Counted from the stretch's first letter, positions 18,017 through 25,869 are shown. The stretch is DNA of 38,829 nucleotides from Clostridium sp. CAG:1013 (GCA_000432995.1 HF972654.1:72990-111818); one strand, 5' to 3'. Numbers and translations: made by a program. The notes: generated by a model not told the origin, from the sequence alone.

Positions 18017-18158
18017 ATAAGATTTCCATTTTTAACACGATTTGTCCTAAAAATTAACCCAAACTTTTCCAAAATAAGTTATCTTGGCTTATATTATAGG
18101 GAAAAAGGGCCTAAAAAGGGGAGAGAAAAAATTTTTTAAAAAAACTTTCATTTTCCTC

Positions 18159-18187
18159 TTGATTTTTCAAAACATATGGGCTATAAT
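18159..18187 (+). promoter_or_regulatory. tRNA-Ser promoter
   Basis: TTGATT (18159-18164), 17 bases, then a perfect TATAAT (18182-18187), 16 nt before the tRNA 5' end. Confidence 0.75.
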
Positions 18188-18202
18188 AATCAAGCGCCGT
18201 AC

Positions 18203-18288
18203 GGAGAGGTATTCTAATGGTAAGGAGCCACATTGGAAATGTGGTGTGCCGCAAGGCATTGTGCGTTCGAGTCGCATCCTCTCCGCCA
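18203..18288 (+). tRNA. tRNA-Ser (anticodon GGA)
   Basis: The 7-bp acceptor GGAGAGG/CCTCTCC is followed by discriminator G and an encoded CCA. The anticodon stem CCACA/TGTGG encloses TTGGAAA, giving anticodon GGA for UCC/UCU serine codons. The long variable arm typical of tRNA-Ser is present (GTGCC-GCAA-GGCAT at 18246-18259). The T arm has TTCGAGT. The D stem is only three pairs (TTC/GGA). It is a single-gene transcript with its own promoter and terminator. Confidence 0.95.
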
Positions 18289-18289
18289 T

Positions 18290-18327
18290 AAAAAACGCTG
18301 AATTCTTTTGAATTCAGCGTTTTTTTC
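18290..18327 (+). terminator. Terminator after tRNA-Ser
   Basis: Fifteen-bp perfect stem (AAAAACGCTGAATTC at 18291-18305 and its complement from 18310), TTTT loop, followed by a T run. The element begins directly after the tRNA CCA. Confidence 0.9.
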
Positions 18328-18338
18328 ATAGTTTCCCC

Positions 18339-18430
18339 TTGTCAGAAGCATCCGACTGGGGTATGATTAAGAGGTATTTGAAATTCTGGTAAAAGAAGGA
18401 GGGAGCAGCCTTCCCGGGCTGTGACAGAAT
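18339..18430 (+). promoter_or_regulatory. asnS promoter and leader with structured ribosome-binding spacer
   Basis: TTGTCA (18339-18344), 17 bases, TATGAT (18362-18367) puts the transcript start near 18374. The only good Shine-Dalgarno sequence, AAGGAGGG (18396-18403), is 27 bases from the asnS ATG. A hairpin GCAGCC/GGCTGT (18405-18410 with 18417-18422) fits exactly between them; folded, it would leave about nine bases. An alternative GAAGG/CCTTC pairing (18395-18399 with 18409-18413) would block the same Shine-Dalgarno sequence. No T-box sequence is present. Confidence 0.6.
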
Positions 18431-19825
18431 ATGAAACGAGAAGAAGTGGCGTCCTTTTACAAGGACCTTTCCTCCTACGAGGGAAAAACCGTTACCGTAT
18501 GCGGCTGGGCCCGATCCATCCGCGACTCCAAAACGCTGGGCTTTATCGACTTGAACGACGGCACATCCTTTAAGGGCGTGCAGGTGGTGTTCGAGGATGG
18601 GAAGATCGAGAATTTCAAAGAGATCGCCTCTCAGAACGTAGGCGCGGCCCTTCGAGTGACCGGCACTCTGCTGGCTACTCCTCAGGCCAAGCAGCCTTTT
18701 GAGATCCACGCCCAGGAGATCGTGGTGGAGGGACCGTCCTCTCCTGAGTATCCTTTGCAGAAAAAGCGTCATACCGTGGAGTTCCTGCGCACGATCGCTC
18801 ACCTGCGGCCCCGTACCAACCTGTACAGCGCCGCGTTCCGGGTGCGTTCTGCGGCTGCTTTCGGCATCCATAAGTTTTTCCAGGAGAACGGCTTTGTCTA
18901 TGCCCATACTCCCATCATCACTGGCAGCGACTGCGAGGGCGCGGGGGAGATGTTCCAGGTAACCACTCTGGACATGGAGAACCTGCCTCACGATGAGGAC
19001 GGAAAGGTAAACTTCAAGGAAGACTTCTTCCAGAAGCCCACCTCCTTGACAGTGTCCGGACAGTTGGAAGCGGAATGCATGGCTATGGCTTTCGGCAAGG
19101 TGTACACCTTTGGTCCTACCTTCCGCGCGGAGCGTTCCTACACCCAGCGCCACGCTGCTGAGTTCTGGATGATCGAGCCTGAAATGGCCTTTGCGGATCT
19201 GACCGACGACATGGACGTGATCGAGGCCGCTATCAAGTATGTGATCAACTACGTGCTGGAGGCTTGCCCTCAGGACATGGAGTTCTGCAACCAGTTTGTG
19301 GATAAGGGCCTGTTGGAGCGGCTCCGCCACGTGGCAGATTCCGACTTCGTCCGGGTCAGCTACACCGACGCTGTGAAGATTCTGGAACCCCACAACGACG
19401 AGTTTGAATACAAGGTTTCTTGGGGCTGTGATTTGCAGACCGAGCACGAGAAGTTCCTGACGGAAAAGCATTTCGGCAAGCCTGTGTTCGTTACCGACTA
19501 TCCCAAGGAGATCAAGGCCTTCTATATGCGCCTTAACGATGATGGCAAGACCGTAGCCGCTACCGACCTGCTGGTCCCCGGCATCGGTGAGCTGGTAGGC
19601 GCCAGCCAGCGTGAAGAGCGCTATGACGTGCTGCTCCAGCGCATCCGGGAACTGGGCCTCAACGAAGAGGATTATTGGTGGTATCTGGACCTGCGCCGTT
19701 TTGGCGGCAACAAGCACGCCGGTTTCGGCATTGGTTTCGAGCGCTTGGTGATGTACCTCACCGGCATTGCCAACATCCGGGACGTTCTGCCTTTCCCCAG
19801 AACTACTGGTGTGGCAGAGTTCTAA
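18431..19825 (+). CDS. asnS: Asparaginyl-tRNA synthetase
   Basis: AsnS charges tRNA-Asn with asparagine. The 464-residue class IIb enzyme has an N-terminal OB-fold anticodon-binding domain (VTVCGWARSIRDSKTLGFID LNDG region, about residues 17-100) and a class II core: FRAERSYTQRHAAEFWMIEPE (motif 2) and the C-terminal GFGIGFERLVMYLTG (motif 3). The asparagine-specific HTPIITGSDCEGAGE block is present. The ATG at 18431 matches the usual N-terminus (MKREEVASFYKD). It is monocistronic, with its own promoter and terminator. Confidence 0.96.
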   Translation: MKREEVASFYKDLSSYEGKTVTVCGWARSIRDSKTLGFIDLNDGTSFKGVQVVFEDGKIENFKEIASQNVGAALRVTGTLLATPQAKQPFEIHAQEIVVEGPSSPEYPLQKKRHTVEFLRTIAHLRPRTNLYSAAFRVRSAAAFGIHKFFQENGFVYAHTPIITGSDCEGAGEMFQVTTLDMENLPHDEDGKVNFKEDFFQKPTSLTVSGQLEAECMAMAFGKVYTFGPTFRAERSYTQRHAAEFWMIEPEMAFADLTDDMDVIEAAIKYVINYVLEACPQDMEFCNQFVDKGLLERLRHVADSDFVRVSYTDAVKILEPHNDEFEYKVSWGCDLQTEHEKFLTEKHFGKPVFVTDYPKEIKAFYMRLNDDGKTVAATDLLVPGIGELVGASQREERYDVLLQRIRELGLNEEDYWWYLDLRRFGGNKHAGFGIGFERLVMYLTGIANIRDVLPFPRTTGVAEF

Positions 19826-19841
19826 AAATAAATACAGTTGG

Positions 19842-19873
19842 AAAAGAGATCCGGGCTTCCGGGTCTCTTTTTT
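19842..19873 (+). terminator. Terminator after asnS
   Basis: AGAGATCCGG and CCGGGTCTCT (10 bp, one G-U pair) around a GCTT loop, flanked by A and T runs. Confidence 0.85.
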
Positions 19874-19891
19874 GTTGTGTGACCCTATTTC

Positions 19892-19943
19892 TTGACAAAT
19901 CTTGCATGGAAGACTATACTTATATAGTTGGAAATCAAACTAT
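19892..19943 (+). promoter_or_regulatory. MarR-yczE promoter and likely autoregulatory operator
   Basis: TTGACA (19892-19897), 17 bases, TATACT (19915-19920). Just after it lies an inverted repeat, ATAGTT (19924-19929) and AACTAT (19938-19943) with an 8-base spacer, covering the transcript start: the usual place for a MarR autorepressor site. Confidence 0.65.
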
Positions 19944-19966
19944 TTTGAAACAGGACGGAAAACGCC

Positions 19967-20398
19967 ATGTTAGATTCACAACTGCACTTCCTGTTACTAC
20001 GGTGCTATAACAACACTTCCCGATTGGTCTCTCAGAGGACCCAGAAAGTGGGACTTCTTTCCGGACAGCCGAAAATTCTGGAATGTCTTTTGGATCAGGA
20101 CGGCAGGACGCCGAAAGAATTGGGCCTGATGTGTGCTCTGGATAAATCCACCATTACAAGCCTCCTGGCCAAGATGGAGCGGCAGGAATTAGTGCGTCGT
20201 GTAACTCAGGACAGCGATAGACGTTCCGTGCGAATCTATCTTACAGATCTGGGCAGGGAAAAAGCCTATCAGGTGATAGAGATCTTCCACGATGTGGACG
20301 AGATGGCGTTGCAAGGGCTTTCCCAAGAAGAGAGGGGAGCTCTTATCCAGTCATTACAGTCCGTCCTAAAATCTTTGGAGGGTATCACGCATGCATAA
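19967..20398 (+). CDS. MarR family transcriptional regulator
   Basis: The 143-residue winged-helix regulator has the central MarR fold: LSGQPKILECLLDQDGRTPKELG, recognition helix LDKSTITSLLAKMERQELV, and the wing block RRVTQDSDRRSVRIYLTDLG. Such proteins are dimeric repressors released by small ligands. It overlaps the following membrane-protein gene by 8 nt, so it probably controls that gene and itself through the palindrome at its promoter. The ligand is unknown. Confidence 0.93.
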   Translation: MLDSQLHFLLLRCYNNTSRLVSQRTQKVGLLSGQPKILECLLDQDGRTPKELGLMCALDKSTITSLLAKMERQELVRRVTQDSDRRSVRIYLTDLGREKAYQVIEIFHDVDEMALQGLSQEERGALIQSLQSVLKSLEGITHA

Positions 20399-21056
20399 TC
20401 TTGTCCGTCGTTATCTCTTTTTCTGCCTTGGCTTGGCCATCAATTCTTTCGGAATCGCTTTTATCACCAAAAGCGCTTTGGGAACTTCCCAGATCTCCAG
20501 TGTGCCTTACGTGCTTAGCCTGCGATTCGATCAGCTCAGCTTTGGCGGGTGGAGCTTCATTCTGAACATGGTCTATATCCTGCTTCAGATCGTGATTTTG
20601 GGAAAGAAGTTTCAGCCGGTCCAGTTACTCCAGATCGCTGTCAACGTGGTGTTCAGCGCCTTTATCGATGTGGGTATGTTCTTACTCCAGTGGTTCGATC
20701 CCGTTTCCTGGCCCATGAGGCTCATTAGCTTGGCTATCGGCTGCGTGATCTTGGCGGTAGGCATCAGCATTGAAGTAGCTCCCGACGTGGTGGTCGTCCC
20801 AGGAGAAGGGATCGTGCGGACTATTTCCCAGGTAAAGGGATGGGAATTCGGCACCGTAAAAATCGCCTTTGACCTGACACTGATTTGCATTGCTTTGATC
20901 TTTTCTCTTCTGTTTTTCCGTGGTCTGCAAGGCCTTGGCCTTGGGACGCTGATCTCCGCACTGACCGTGGGAAAGCTGGTCTCCATCTCCAACAAGAAGT
21001 TACCCTTGGTGAGCTATATCCGCGGTTTGGCTGCGGTTCCCGCACAAAACGCCTAA
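20391..21056 (+). CDS. YczE/YitT-like integral membrane protein
   Basis: The 221-residue protein has five or six hydrophobic segments, beginning YLFFCLGLAINSFGIAF, followed by the family pattern ITKSALGTSQISSVPYVLS and VAPDVVVVPGEGIVR. It resembles the YczE family of membrane proteins, whose biochemical function is not established. The ribosome binding site GGAGGG lies inside the end of the MarR gene, and the genes overlap by 8 nt, which suggests MarR controls this product. Confidence 0.85.
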   Translation: MHNLVRRYLFFCLGLAINSFGIAFITKSALGTSQISSVPYVLSLRFDQLSFGGWSFILNMVYILLQIVILGKKFQPVQLLQIAVNVVFSAFIDVGMFLLQWFDPVSWPMRLISLAIGCVILAVGISIEVAPDVVVVPGEGIVRTISQVKGWEFGTVKIAFDLTLICIALIFSLLFFRGLQGLGLGTLISALTVGKLVSISNKKLPLVSYIRGLAAVPAQNA

Positions 21057-21070
21057 ATAAAACATATAGA

Positions 21071-21105
21071 AAAAGGACTGCCGCAGAAATGCAGCAGTCC
21101 TTTCC
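21071..21105. terminator. Bidirectional terminator between convergent genes
   Basis: AAAGGACTGC (21072-21081) pairs with GCAGTCCTTT (21094-21103). A-rich on the left and T-rich on the right, it serves the YczE-like gene (+) and the PurF-like gene (-). Confidence 0.8.
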
Positions 21106-21115
21106 TATTTATAGT

Positions 21116-22522
21116 TTATTCCTGACCGTCCCAGCAATAGGTACACAGCTTGCACTTATCGATGCCAACAGACTGGATCATATCGTCCAGACGGTGGTAA
21201 CGCAGGGAGGTGAAGTTCAACTTCTTGCCGATGTACTCCAGCATAGCGCTGTATTCGCCACTTTCCGGATCGGTAAACTTCGCCAGATTGGCGGGTTCCT
21301 CTGTGCCGGTCATCTCCTTGATGACGCGGCGGGTAATCAGGTCCATCACGGAGGTGGAACGAGAGAAGTTCAGGTACTTGCAACCGTAGAGCAGGGGAGG
21401 ACAGGCGGGCCGCACATGAACTTCCCGGGCGCCGCTCTGATACAGGAACTCCGTGGTCTCCCGCAGCTGAGTGCCCCGAACGATGGAGTCATCGATGAGC
21501 AGCAGGCTTCTGTCCTTGATAAGCTCATGGACAGGGATCAACTTCATTTTGGCGATCAAGTTCCGCTGGCTCTGGATGGTGGGCATGAACGAGCGGGGCC
21601 AAGTGGGCGTATACTTGATAAAGGGCCGAGAGAAGGGGACACCAGATTCATTGGCATAGCCGATAGCATGAGCGGTACCAGAATCGGGGACACCTGCCAC
21701 AGTATCCGGATGGGCATCGTCACGGCGTGCCAGCATGGCGCCGCAGCGGTAACGCATTTCTTCTACGCTGACCCCTTCATAGGAGGAAGAGGGATACCCG
21801 TAATACACCCAAAGGAAGGTGCAAATCTTCATGTCCTTGCCGGGCTGGACAAGAGTCTGAACACCCTCCGCGGTGACAATGGCAATCTCACCGGGACCCA
21901 GTTCCCGTTCTTCCGTATAGCCCAGATTCAGATAGGCAAAGCTCTCAAAGGACACACAGTAGGCGCCCTCTTTTTTAGCGATGGACACAGGGGTGCGGCC
22001 CAGCTTGTCACGGGCGGCGAGGATCCCCTTAGGCGTCATGATGAGCATGGTCATGGAGCCGTCAATCACTTCCTGAGCGTACTGGATACCCTCGATAAGA
22101 TTGGGCTTCTGATTGATGACGGAAGCCACCACCTCTGTGGCGTTCACATCACCGCCACTCATTTCCAAAAAGTGGGAGTGTCCGCTTTTGAAGAGCTGCT
22201 CCACGATCTCGTCTGTGTTGTTGATTTTACCCACTGTCACGATGGCGTAAGTGCCGTGGTGGGAACGAACGATGAGGGGCTGAGGCTCGTAGTCAGAAAT
22301 ACAGCCAATGCCCAGACGTCCCTTCATGCTGGAAACGTCCTTGTCAAATTTCGTCCGGAACGGGGAGTTTTCAATGTTATGGATCGCACGGTCGAAGCCC
22401 TTATCCTTGTCATACACCGCCATGCCCGCTCGGCGAGTGCCCAAGTGAGAATGGTAGTCCGTGCCGAAAAAGAGATCGAACATGCAGTCCTCTTTGGAAG
22501 CGACGCCAAAAAATCCGCCCAT
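21116..22522 (-). CDS. Amidophosphoribosyltransferase (PurF)-like protein lacking the catalytic N-terminal cysteine
   Basis: PurF makes phosphoribosylamine from PRPP and glutamine. This 468-residue homologue has the Ntn-glutaminase fold followed by a phosphoribosyltransferase domain. The PRPP loop LLLIDDSIVRGTQ is intact, as is the block SQRNLIAKMKLIPV. The glutaminase nucleophile is missing: the protein begins MGGFFGV where PurF begins MCGI/VFG, and the expected RGQ-S-G and GHNG elements are also changed. The C-terminus has CKLCTYC, a possible metal or iron-sulfur ligand set. The start has GGAGGT just upstream, so a misplaced start is unlikely. It could use free ammonia or have another role. 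Confidence 0.85.
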   Translation of the reverse strand: MGGFFGVASKEDCMFDLFFGTDYHSHLGTRRAGMAVYDKDKGFDRAIHNIENSPFRTKFDKDVSSMKGRLGIGCISDYEPQPLIVRSHHGTYAIVTVGKINNTDEIVEQLFKSGHSHFLEMSGGDVNATEVVASVINQKPNLIEGIQYAQEVIDGSMTMLIMTPKGILAARDKLGRTPVSIAKKEGAYCVSFESFAYLNLGYTEERELGPGEIAIVTAEGVQTLVQPGKDMKICTFLWVYYGYPSSSYEGVSVEEMRYRCGAMLARRDDAHPDTVAGVPDSGTAHAIGYANESGVPFSRPFIKYTPTWPRSFMPTIQSQRNLIAKMKLIPVHELIKDRSLLLIDDSIVRGTQLRETTEFLYQSGAREVHVRPACPPLLYGCKYLNFSRSTSVMDLITRRVIKEMTGTEEPANLAKFTDPESGEYSAMLEYIGKKLNFTSLRYHRLDDMIQSVGIDKCKLCTYCWDGQE

Positions 22523-22579
22523 AAAAAACCTCCATGGAAAATAGAATAAACAGTCCTGATCCTTGTCACAACGCTACAC

Positions 22580-22608
22580 ATTATAGCACATCCTCTGGAA
22601 AACTACAA
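22580..22608 (-). promoter_or_regulatory. Promoter of the PurF-like gene
   Basis: On the - strand, TTGTAG (22603-22608), 17 bases, TATAAT (22580-22585), about 57 nt upstream of the start codon. Confidence 0.65.
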
Positions 22609-22643
22609 ATATTTTAACGCCGCTTTTACGCTGAGGAGTAACT

Positions 22644-22659
22644 TGTGCAAGGTTGCACA
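22644..22659. repeat. Palindrome in the divergent intergenic region
   Basis: TGTGCAA-GG-TTGCACA, perfect 7-bp arms. It lies between the divergent promoters of the PurF-like gene and the aminotransferase, upstream of both. Confidence 0.5.
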
Positions 22660-22725
22660 GAAAAGCTCCACGGATGGGCGCAGGCTCATACAAAACGTAA
22701 AATATGCAAGGGGAATAAAATGAAC

Positions 22726-22808
22726 TTGCATTTTTGAGCGGAATAGAGTACAATATGAAAGGTTTACGCTTTCAAATTAGAAAGATAAAGTGGTTTTGAA
22801 TTCAAAAC
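22726..22808 (+). promoter_or_regulatory. Aminotransferase promoter and leader palindrome
   Basis: TTGCAT (22726-22731), 17 bases, TACAAT (22749-22754). About 40 nt into the leader is a perfect 16-bp palindrome without spacer, GTTTTGAATTCAAAAC (22793-22808), placed like a roadblock operator. The rest of the roughly 310-nt gap holds no gene I can support. Confidence 0.6.
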
Positions 22809-22836
22809 TTCAATTTGCGGTATGGGAGATGTAGTG

Positions 22837-24120
22837 ATGAAGCTGGCTTTCAAAACGAACGAAGAACTGCGGCAGATCCACAAAGAGGCGCTGGAACAGT
22901 ATGAGGATTTCAAAAGCCTCCACTTGCAGCTGAACATGGCTCGCGGTAAGCCCTGCGCTGAGCAGCTGGATCTGGCACTGGGTGTGCTGGAAGCTCTCCG
23001 GGCCCGCAGCGAATTCGCCAACTCCAACGGCGATGACTGCCGAAACTACGGCGTGTGGAACGGTCTGCCGGAGATGCGGGCTATTTTCAGCGAGATGATG
23101 GACGTTCCCGCGGAGCTGATTATTTTGGGGAACAACTCCAGTCTGCAAATGATGTTTGACTGCATTTCCCAAGGGTTTACCCACGGCTTCAGCGGCTGCG
23201 AACCCTGGTGCAAACAGGAGAAGGTAAAGTTCCTTTGTCCCTCTCCCGGTTATGACCGGCATTTCGCGGTAACTGAGTACTTTGGTTTTGAAATGATCCC
23301 TGTTCCCATGCTCAAGACGGGCCCTGATATGGACCTGATCGAGCGTTTGGTGGCTGAGGACGATACCATCAAGGGCTGCTGGTGCGTGCCCAAGTATTCC
23401 AACCCCACTGGCATCACCTATTCCGATGACACTGTCCGGCGTTTTGCTGCTTTGAAGCCTGCCGCTAAGGACTTCCGGATCATGTGGGACAACGCCTACT
23501 GCGTCCATGACCTTACCGATACGCCCGACAAACTGTTGGACCTTTACGGAGAATGCTTGAAGCATGGCACAGAGGACCAGGTCCTGTTTTTCGCCTCCAC
23601 CTCCAAGATTTCCTTCCCCGGCGCTGGTGTGGCAGCTCTGGCGGCCAGCAAGGCCAACATCGAGGCTTTGAAGCGCCGCATCACTACCCAGACCATTGGT
23701 CCTGATAAGCTGAATCAGCTGCGTCATATCCTGTTCCTCCACGACATCAATGGTGTCTACTCCCTGATGCAGGGCCATCGGAAGATTCTGGAGCCCAAGT
23801 TCCAGATTGTTGTGGATTCTCTGGAGCGGGAACTGGGAGATCTGGGGATCGCCAAGTGGAGCCATCCCAACGGCGGCTATTTCGTCAACCTGGACGTGAT
23901 GAACGGCTGTGCCAAGCGTGTGGTCAGCCTGTGCAAAGAAGCCGGTGTGATCCTCACCGACGCGGGAGCCACCTTCCCTTACGGGGCCGACCCCAACGAC
24001 AGCAACATCCGTGTGGCACCCAGCTTCCCGCCTCAGGAAGAACTCCGTCAGGCTATGCATCTGTTGTGCATCTGCGTACGGCTGGCTGCCTGTGAGAAGC
24101 TGCTGTCTGAACGGTTCTAA
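22837..24120 (+). CDS. Aminotransferase, type Ic aspartate aminotransferase-like
   Basis: The 427-residue PLP enzyme of fold type I resembles the subclass Ic aspartate aminotransferases (MocR-like, Pfam PF12897 group). Visible features are LNMARGKPCAEQLDL (substrate arm), NYGVWNGLPEMRAIF, LGNNSSLQMMFDC, PKYSNPTGITYSD, WDNAYCVHDL and the PLP-lysine block STSKISFPGAG (Lys about residue 257). RVAPSFPP supplies the C-terminal substrate arginine. The ATG at 22837 has GGGAGA upstream; an in-frame ATG at 22822 has none. Substrate is probably aspartate but not proven. It is monocistronic and divergent from the PurF-like gene. Confidence 0.88.
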   Translation: MKLAFKTNEELRQIHKEALEQYEDFKSLHLQLNMARGKPCAEQLDLALGVLEALRARSEFANSNGDDCRNYGVWNGLPEMRAIFSEMMDVPAELIILGNNSSLQMMFDCISQGFTHGFSGCEPWCKQEKVKFLCPSPGYDRHFAVTEYFGFEMIPVPMLKTGPDMDLIERLVAEDDTIKGCWCVPKYSNPTGITYSDDTVRRFAALKPAAKDFRIMWDNAYCVHDLTDTPDKLLDLYGECLKHGTEDQVLFFASTSKISFPGAGVAALAASKANIEALKRRITTQTIGPDKLNQLRHILFLHDINGVYSLMQGHRKILEPKFQIVVDSLERELGDLGIAKWSHPNGGYFVNLDVMNGCAKRVVSLCKEAGVILTDAGATFPYGADPNDSNIRVAPSFPPQEELRQAMHLLCICVRLAACEKLLSERF

Positions 24121-24136
24121 GCCAAACATACAAACT

Positions 24137-24169
24137 AAAAGAGCTGACCTGTTTTGGTCAGCTCTTTTT
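24137..24169. terminator. Terminator after aminotransferase
   Basis: A 13-bp stem, AAAAGAGCTGACC (24137-24149) with its complement (24156-24168), and a TGTTTT loop, then T. Its right end overlaps the stop codon of the convergent minus-strand gene. Confidence 0.85.
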
Positions 24170-25265
24170 ATACAGTGGTCTTAGTATTTTGTTGCTCATT
24201 TGTTTCCACAAGGGAGGGCAGAGCGCCCGTTTCCCGGAAAGCTGCGTATAGGCTGCACAGACCCAGCACATAGAACAGGATCCAAATATTTTTCCCCACC
24301 AGGGAAAAATATACCGCGGCCAAGGTTGCCAGGGGATGGATTTTCACCGTGGAAGCTACCAACTTGGGCTCCATGACCTGGCGGATGCAGGTGATAGCCA
24401 ACCAGCCGATGGCAATTCCCAGGGCTTTGGCGTATTCGCCGATCAGCACCTGGTACAGAGCCACGGGAGCCAAGATGATTCCCGGTCCAAGAATGGGCAG
24501 AACGTCGGCCACTGCTGTGAGTGCTCCAATGGTCAGGGGATAGGGGACTCCCAGCACAGCCATGATGACGCAGGTCTCGCAGAATGTGAGAAAATAAAGG
24601 AAAAAATAGGAGAGAAGGTATTTTCTCCCTGTGCCTCCGGAATTGCGCACAGCGCTCTTTACGTGAAAAGCCCCTGACTCCGAGAGGAATCCTCTGCCCC
24701 AAGAGAGAAAACTTCTCATGTCCCGAGCGAAAAAGAAGGCGGCGCAAACCGTCACGATCACGAGAGTCACCACAGTAGGCACGGACGTGAGCAGTCCAAG
24801 CACTGCCCCCATGCAGGCGGTCACAAGGTCCATGCTGTTTTGCAGCGCTTCCAGGATCTCTTCCTTATGAAGGTCCAGAAATTCCAGGTCCAGCTGTCCC
24901 AGCATATCGCTGGTTTGGTTGAGGAAATCCGTCACAGGCTGGGAGAATTCCGCGAAGCCTGTCTCACTTGCCCTAGTAAGGAACGCAGTGATCTCCCGCA
25001 CAGCCAGAATCCCCAGTAAGGTAAGCGCTCCGCAAAGAAGCAACAAAGCTAAAATGGTTGACAGAAGCGTCGCGCCACCTCGAGGGAAGCGAAGCCGTTT
25101 CTGAAAAAAACGTATGATTGGCTGAATGGCTAGCGCGATAAAGAATCCCAGCAGAAAGGGGAGCGTATAGAAAAAAGTCTTTACCCACAGGATAAACAAC
25201 AGGGTATAGATCCCGAAAAACAACAGTAGAGGAACCAGTGGTTTCCATCGAGTTCCCTGAAACAA
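24168..25265 (-). CDS. AI-2E/YtvI family multi-pass membrane protein
   Basis: The protein of about 365 residues has some eight hydrophobic segments: two near the N-terminus (PLVPLLLFFGIYTLLFILWV, LPFLLGFFIALAIQPII), a soluble middle region, and a C-terminal group with LGVPYPLTIGALTAVADVLPILGPG, the AI-2E transporter family signature. In Firmicutes the closest group is the sporulation membrane protein YtvI. Direction and substrate are unknown. The TTG at 25265 is the chosen start because GGGAGGG lies seven bases upstream. An ATG 21 nt further upstream has no ribosome binding site. Confidence 0.82.
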   Translation of the reverse strand: MFQGTRWKPLVPLLLFFGIYTLLFILWVKTFFYTLPFLLGFFIALAIQPIIRFFQKRLRFPRGGATLLSTILALLLLCGALTLLGILAVREITAFLTRASETGFAEFSQPVTDFLNQTSDMLGQLDLEFLDLHKEEILEALQNSMDLVTACMGAVLGLLTSVPTVVTLVIVTVCAAFFFARDMRSFLSWGRGFLSESGAFHVKSAVRNSGGTGRKYLLSYFFLYFLTFCETCVIMAVLGVPYPLTIGALTAVADVLPILGPGIILAPVALYQVLIGEYAKALGIAIGWLAITCIRQVMEPKLVASTVKIHPLATLAAVYFSLVGKNIWILFYVLGLCSLYAAFRETGALPSLVETNEQQNTKTTV

Positions 25266-25326
25266 AGCGTATCCCTCCCTTCTCATGTAGTATGAGCCGG
25301 GGGAAAGGGATATACGCTGCTGGAGG

Positions 25327-25359
25327 CAAAAAAAGTCCCCGCTAAAAATCGCGGGGACT
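25327..25359 (-). terminator. Terminator after the XRE regulator
   Basis: On the - strand, AGTCCCCGC and GCGGGGACT (9 bp) around an 8-base loop, followed by seven T. It separates the regulator from the downstream membrane protein. Confidence 0.88.
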
Positions 25360-25360
25360 C

Positions 25361-25612
25361 TTATCTCTCTTCGCCTGTAAGAAGCCACTGAACGGAAACA
25401 TTCAATATATCGGAAAGAGCCAGCAGCTCAAAGTCGGTAACATACCGGATCTGACCTTCCAGCTTGGAAAGACCGGAAGCGCTGAGATCCACACCCCTGA
25501 CCTGAAGCTGGGCCAACAGTTCTTTCTGTTTCATGCCCTGCTCTTTTCGCGCCGTTTCCACTCGGGCGCCAATCAGGTTTTTGCTTCCCAAAGGCTGATT
25601 GCGCAACCTCAT
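25361..25612 (-). CDS. XRE family helix-turn-helix regulator
   Basis: The 83-residue protein is almost entirely one Cro/CI-type HTH domain: IGARVETARKEQGMKQKELL, then LSASGLSKLEGQIRYVTDFE, then LLALSDILNVSVQWLLTGEE. The start is at 25612, where GGGAGGA lies nine bases upstream; in-frame ATGs further upstream lack such a site. No effector domain is present and its targets are not evident. It has its own promoter and terminator. Confidence 0.9.
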   Translation of the reverse strand: MRLRNQPLGSKNLIGARVETARKEQGMKQKELLAQLQVRGVDLSASGLSKLEGQIRYVTDFELLALSDILNVSVQWLLTGEER

Positions 25613-25658
25613 GCAGTTATTCCTCCCAGTATACATAATATTACGCTGCTTTTCTAAC

Positions 25659-25687
25659 ATTATAAGGAAAGCGTTTCGAAAAATCAA
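25659..25687 (-). promoter_or_regulatory. Promoter of the XRE regulator
   Basis: On the - strand TTGATT (25682-25687), 17 bases, TATAAT (25659-25664). The remaining A/T-rich gap to 25869 holds TATAAT at about 25812, a probable -10 box for the pncB gene with a poor -35. Confidence 0.7.
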
Positions 25688-25869
25688 TAGTTCATTTTAT
25701 AAATTAGTTCCAAATGCAAAGTTTTTCTTTCTTTTTTTCAATGGGGCACCATTTTCTTTTTCCAAGAGGTGGGGAATGTAAAATATAGGCTGTACTTTTT
25801 TTCGGAAAATGTTATAATAAAAGTTATAAATGCCGTTGTTTCTCGAGTTAAGAGGAGGGAATGATTCCT

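Noticed and set aside
18374..18430. T-box riboswitch before asnS
   Set aside because: The leader is only about 57 nt and lacks the T-box sequence and specifier stem; only the Shine-Dalgarno hairpin is supportable.
18326..19717. Long open frame (463 codons) antisense to asnS
   Set aside because: It lies wholly opposite a clearly conserved gene, has no ribosome binding site or family motifs, and its His/Val/Leu-rich composition is typical of antisense frames over biased codons. The same applies to long antisense frames opposite ppk, purF-like, aminotransferase and pncB genes.
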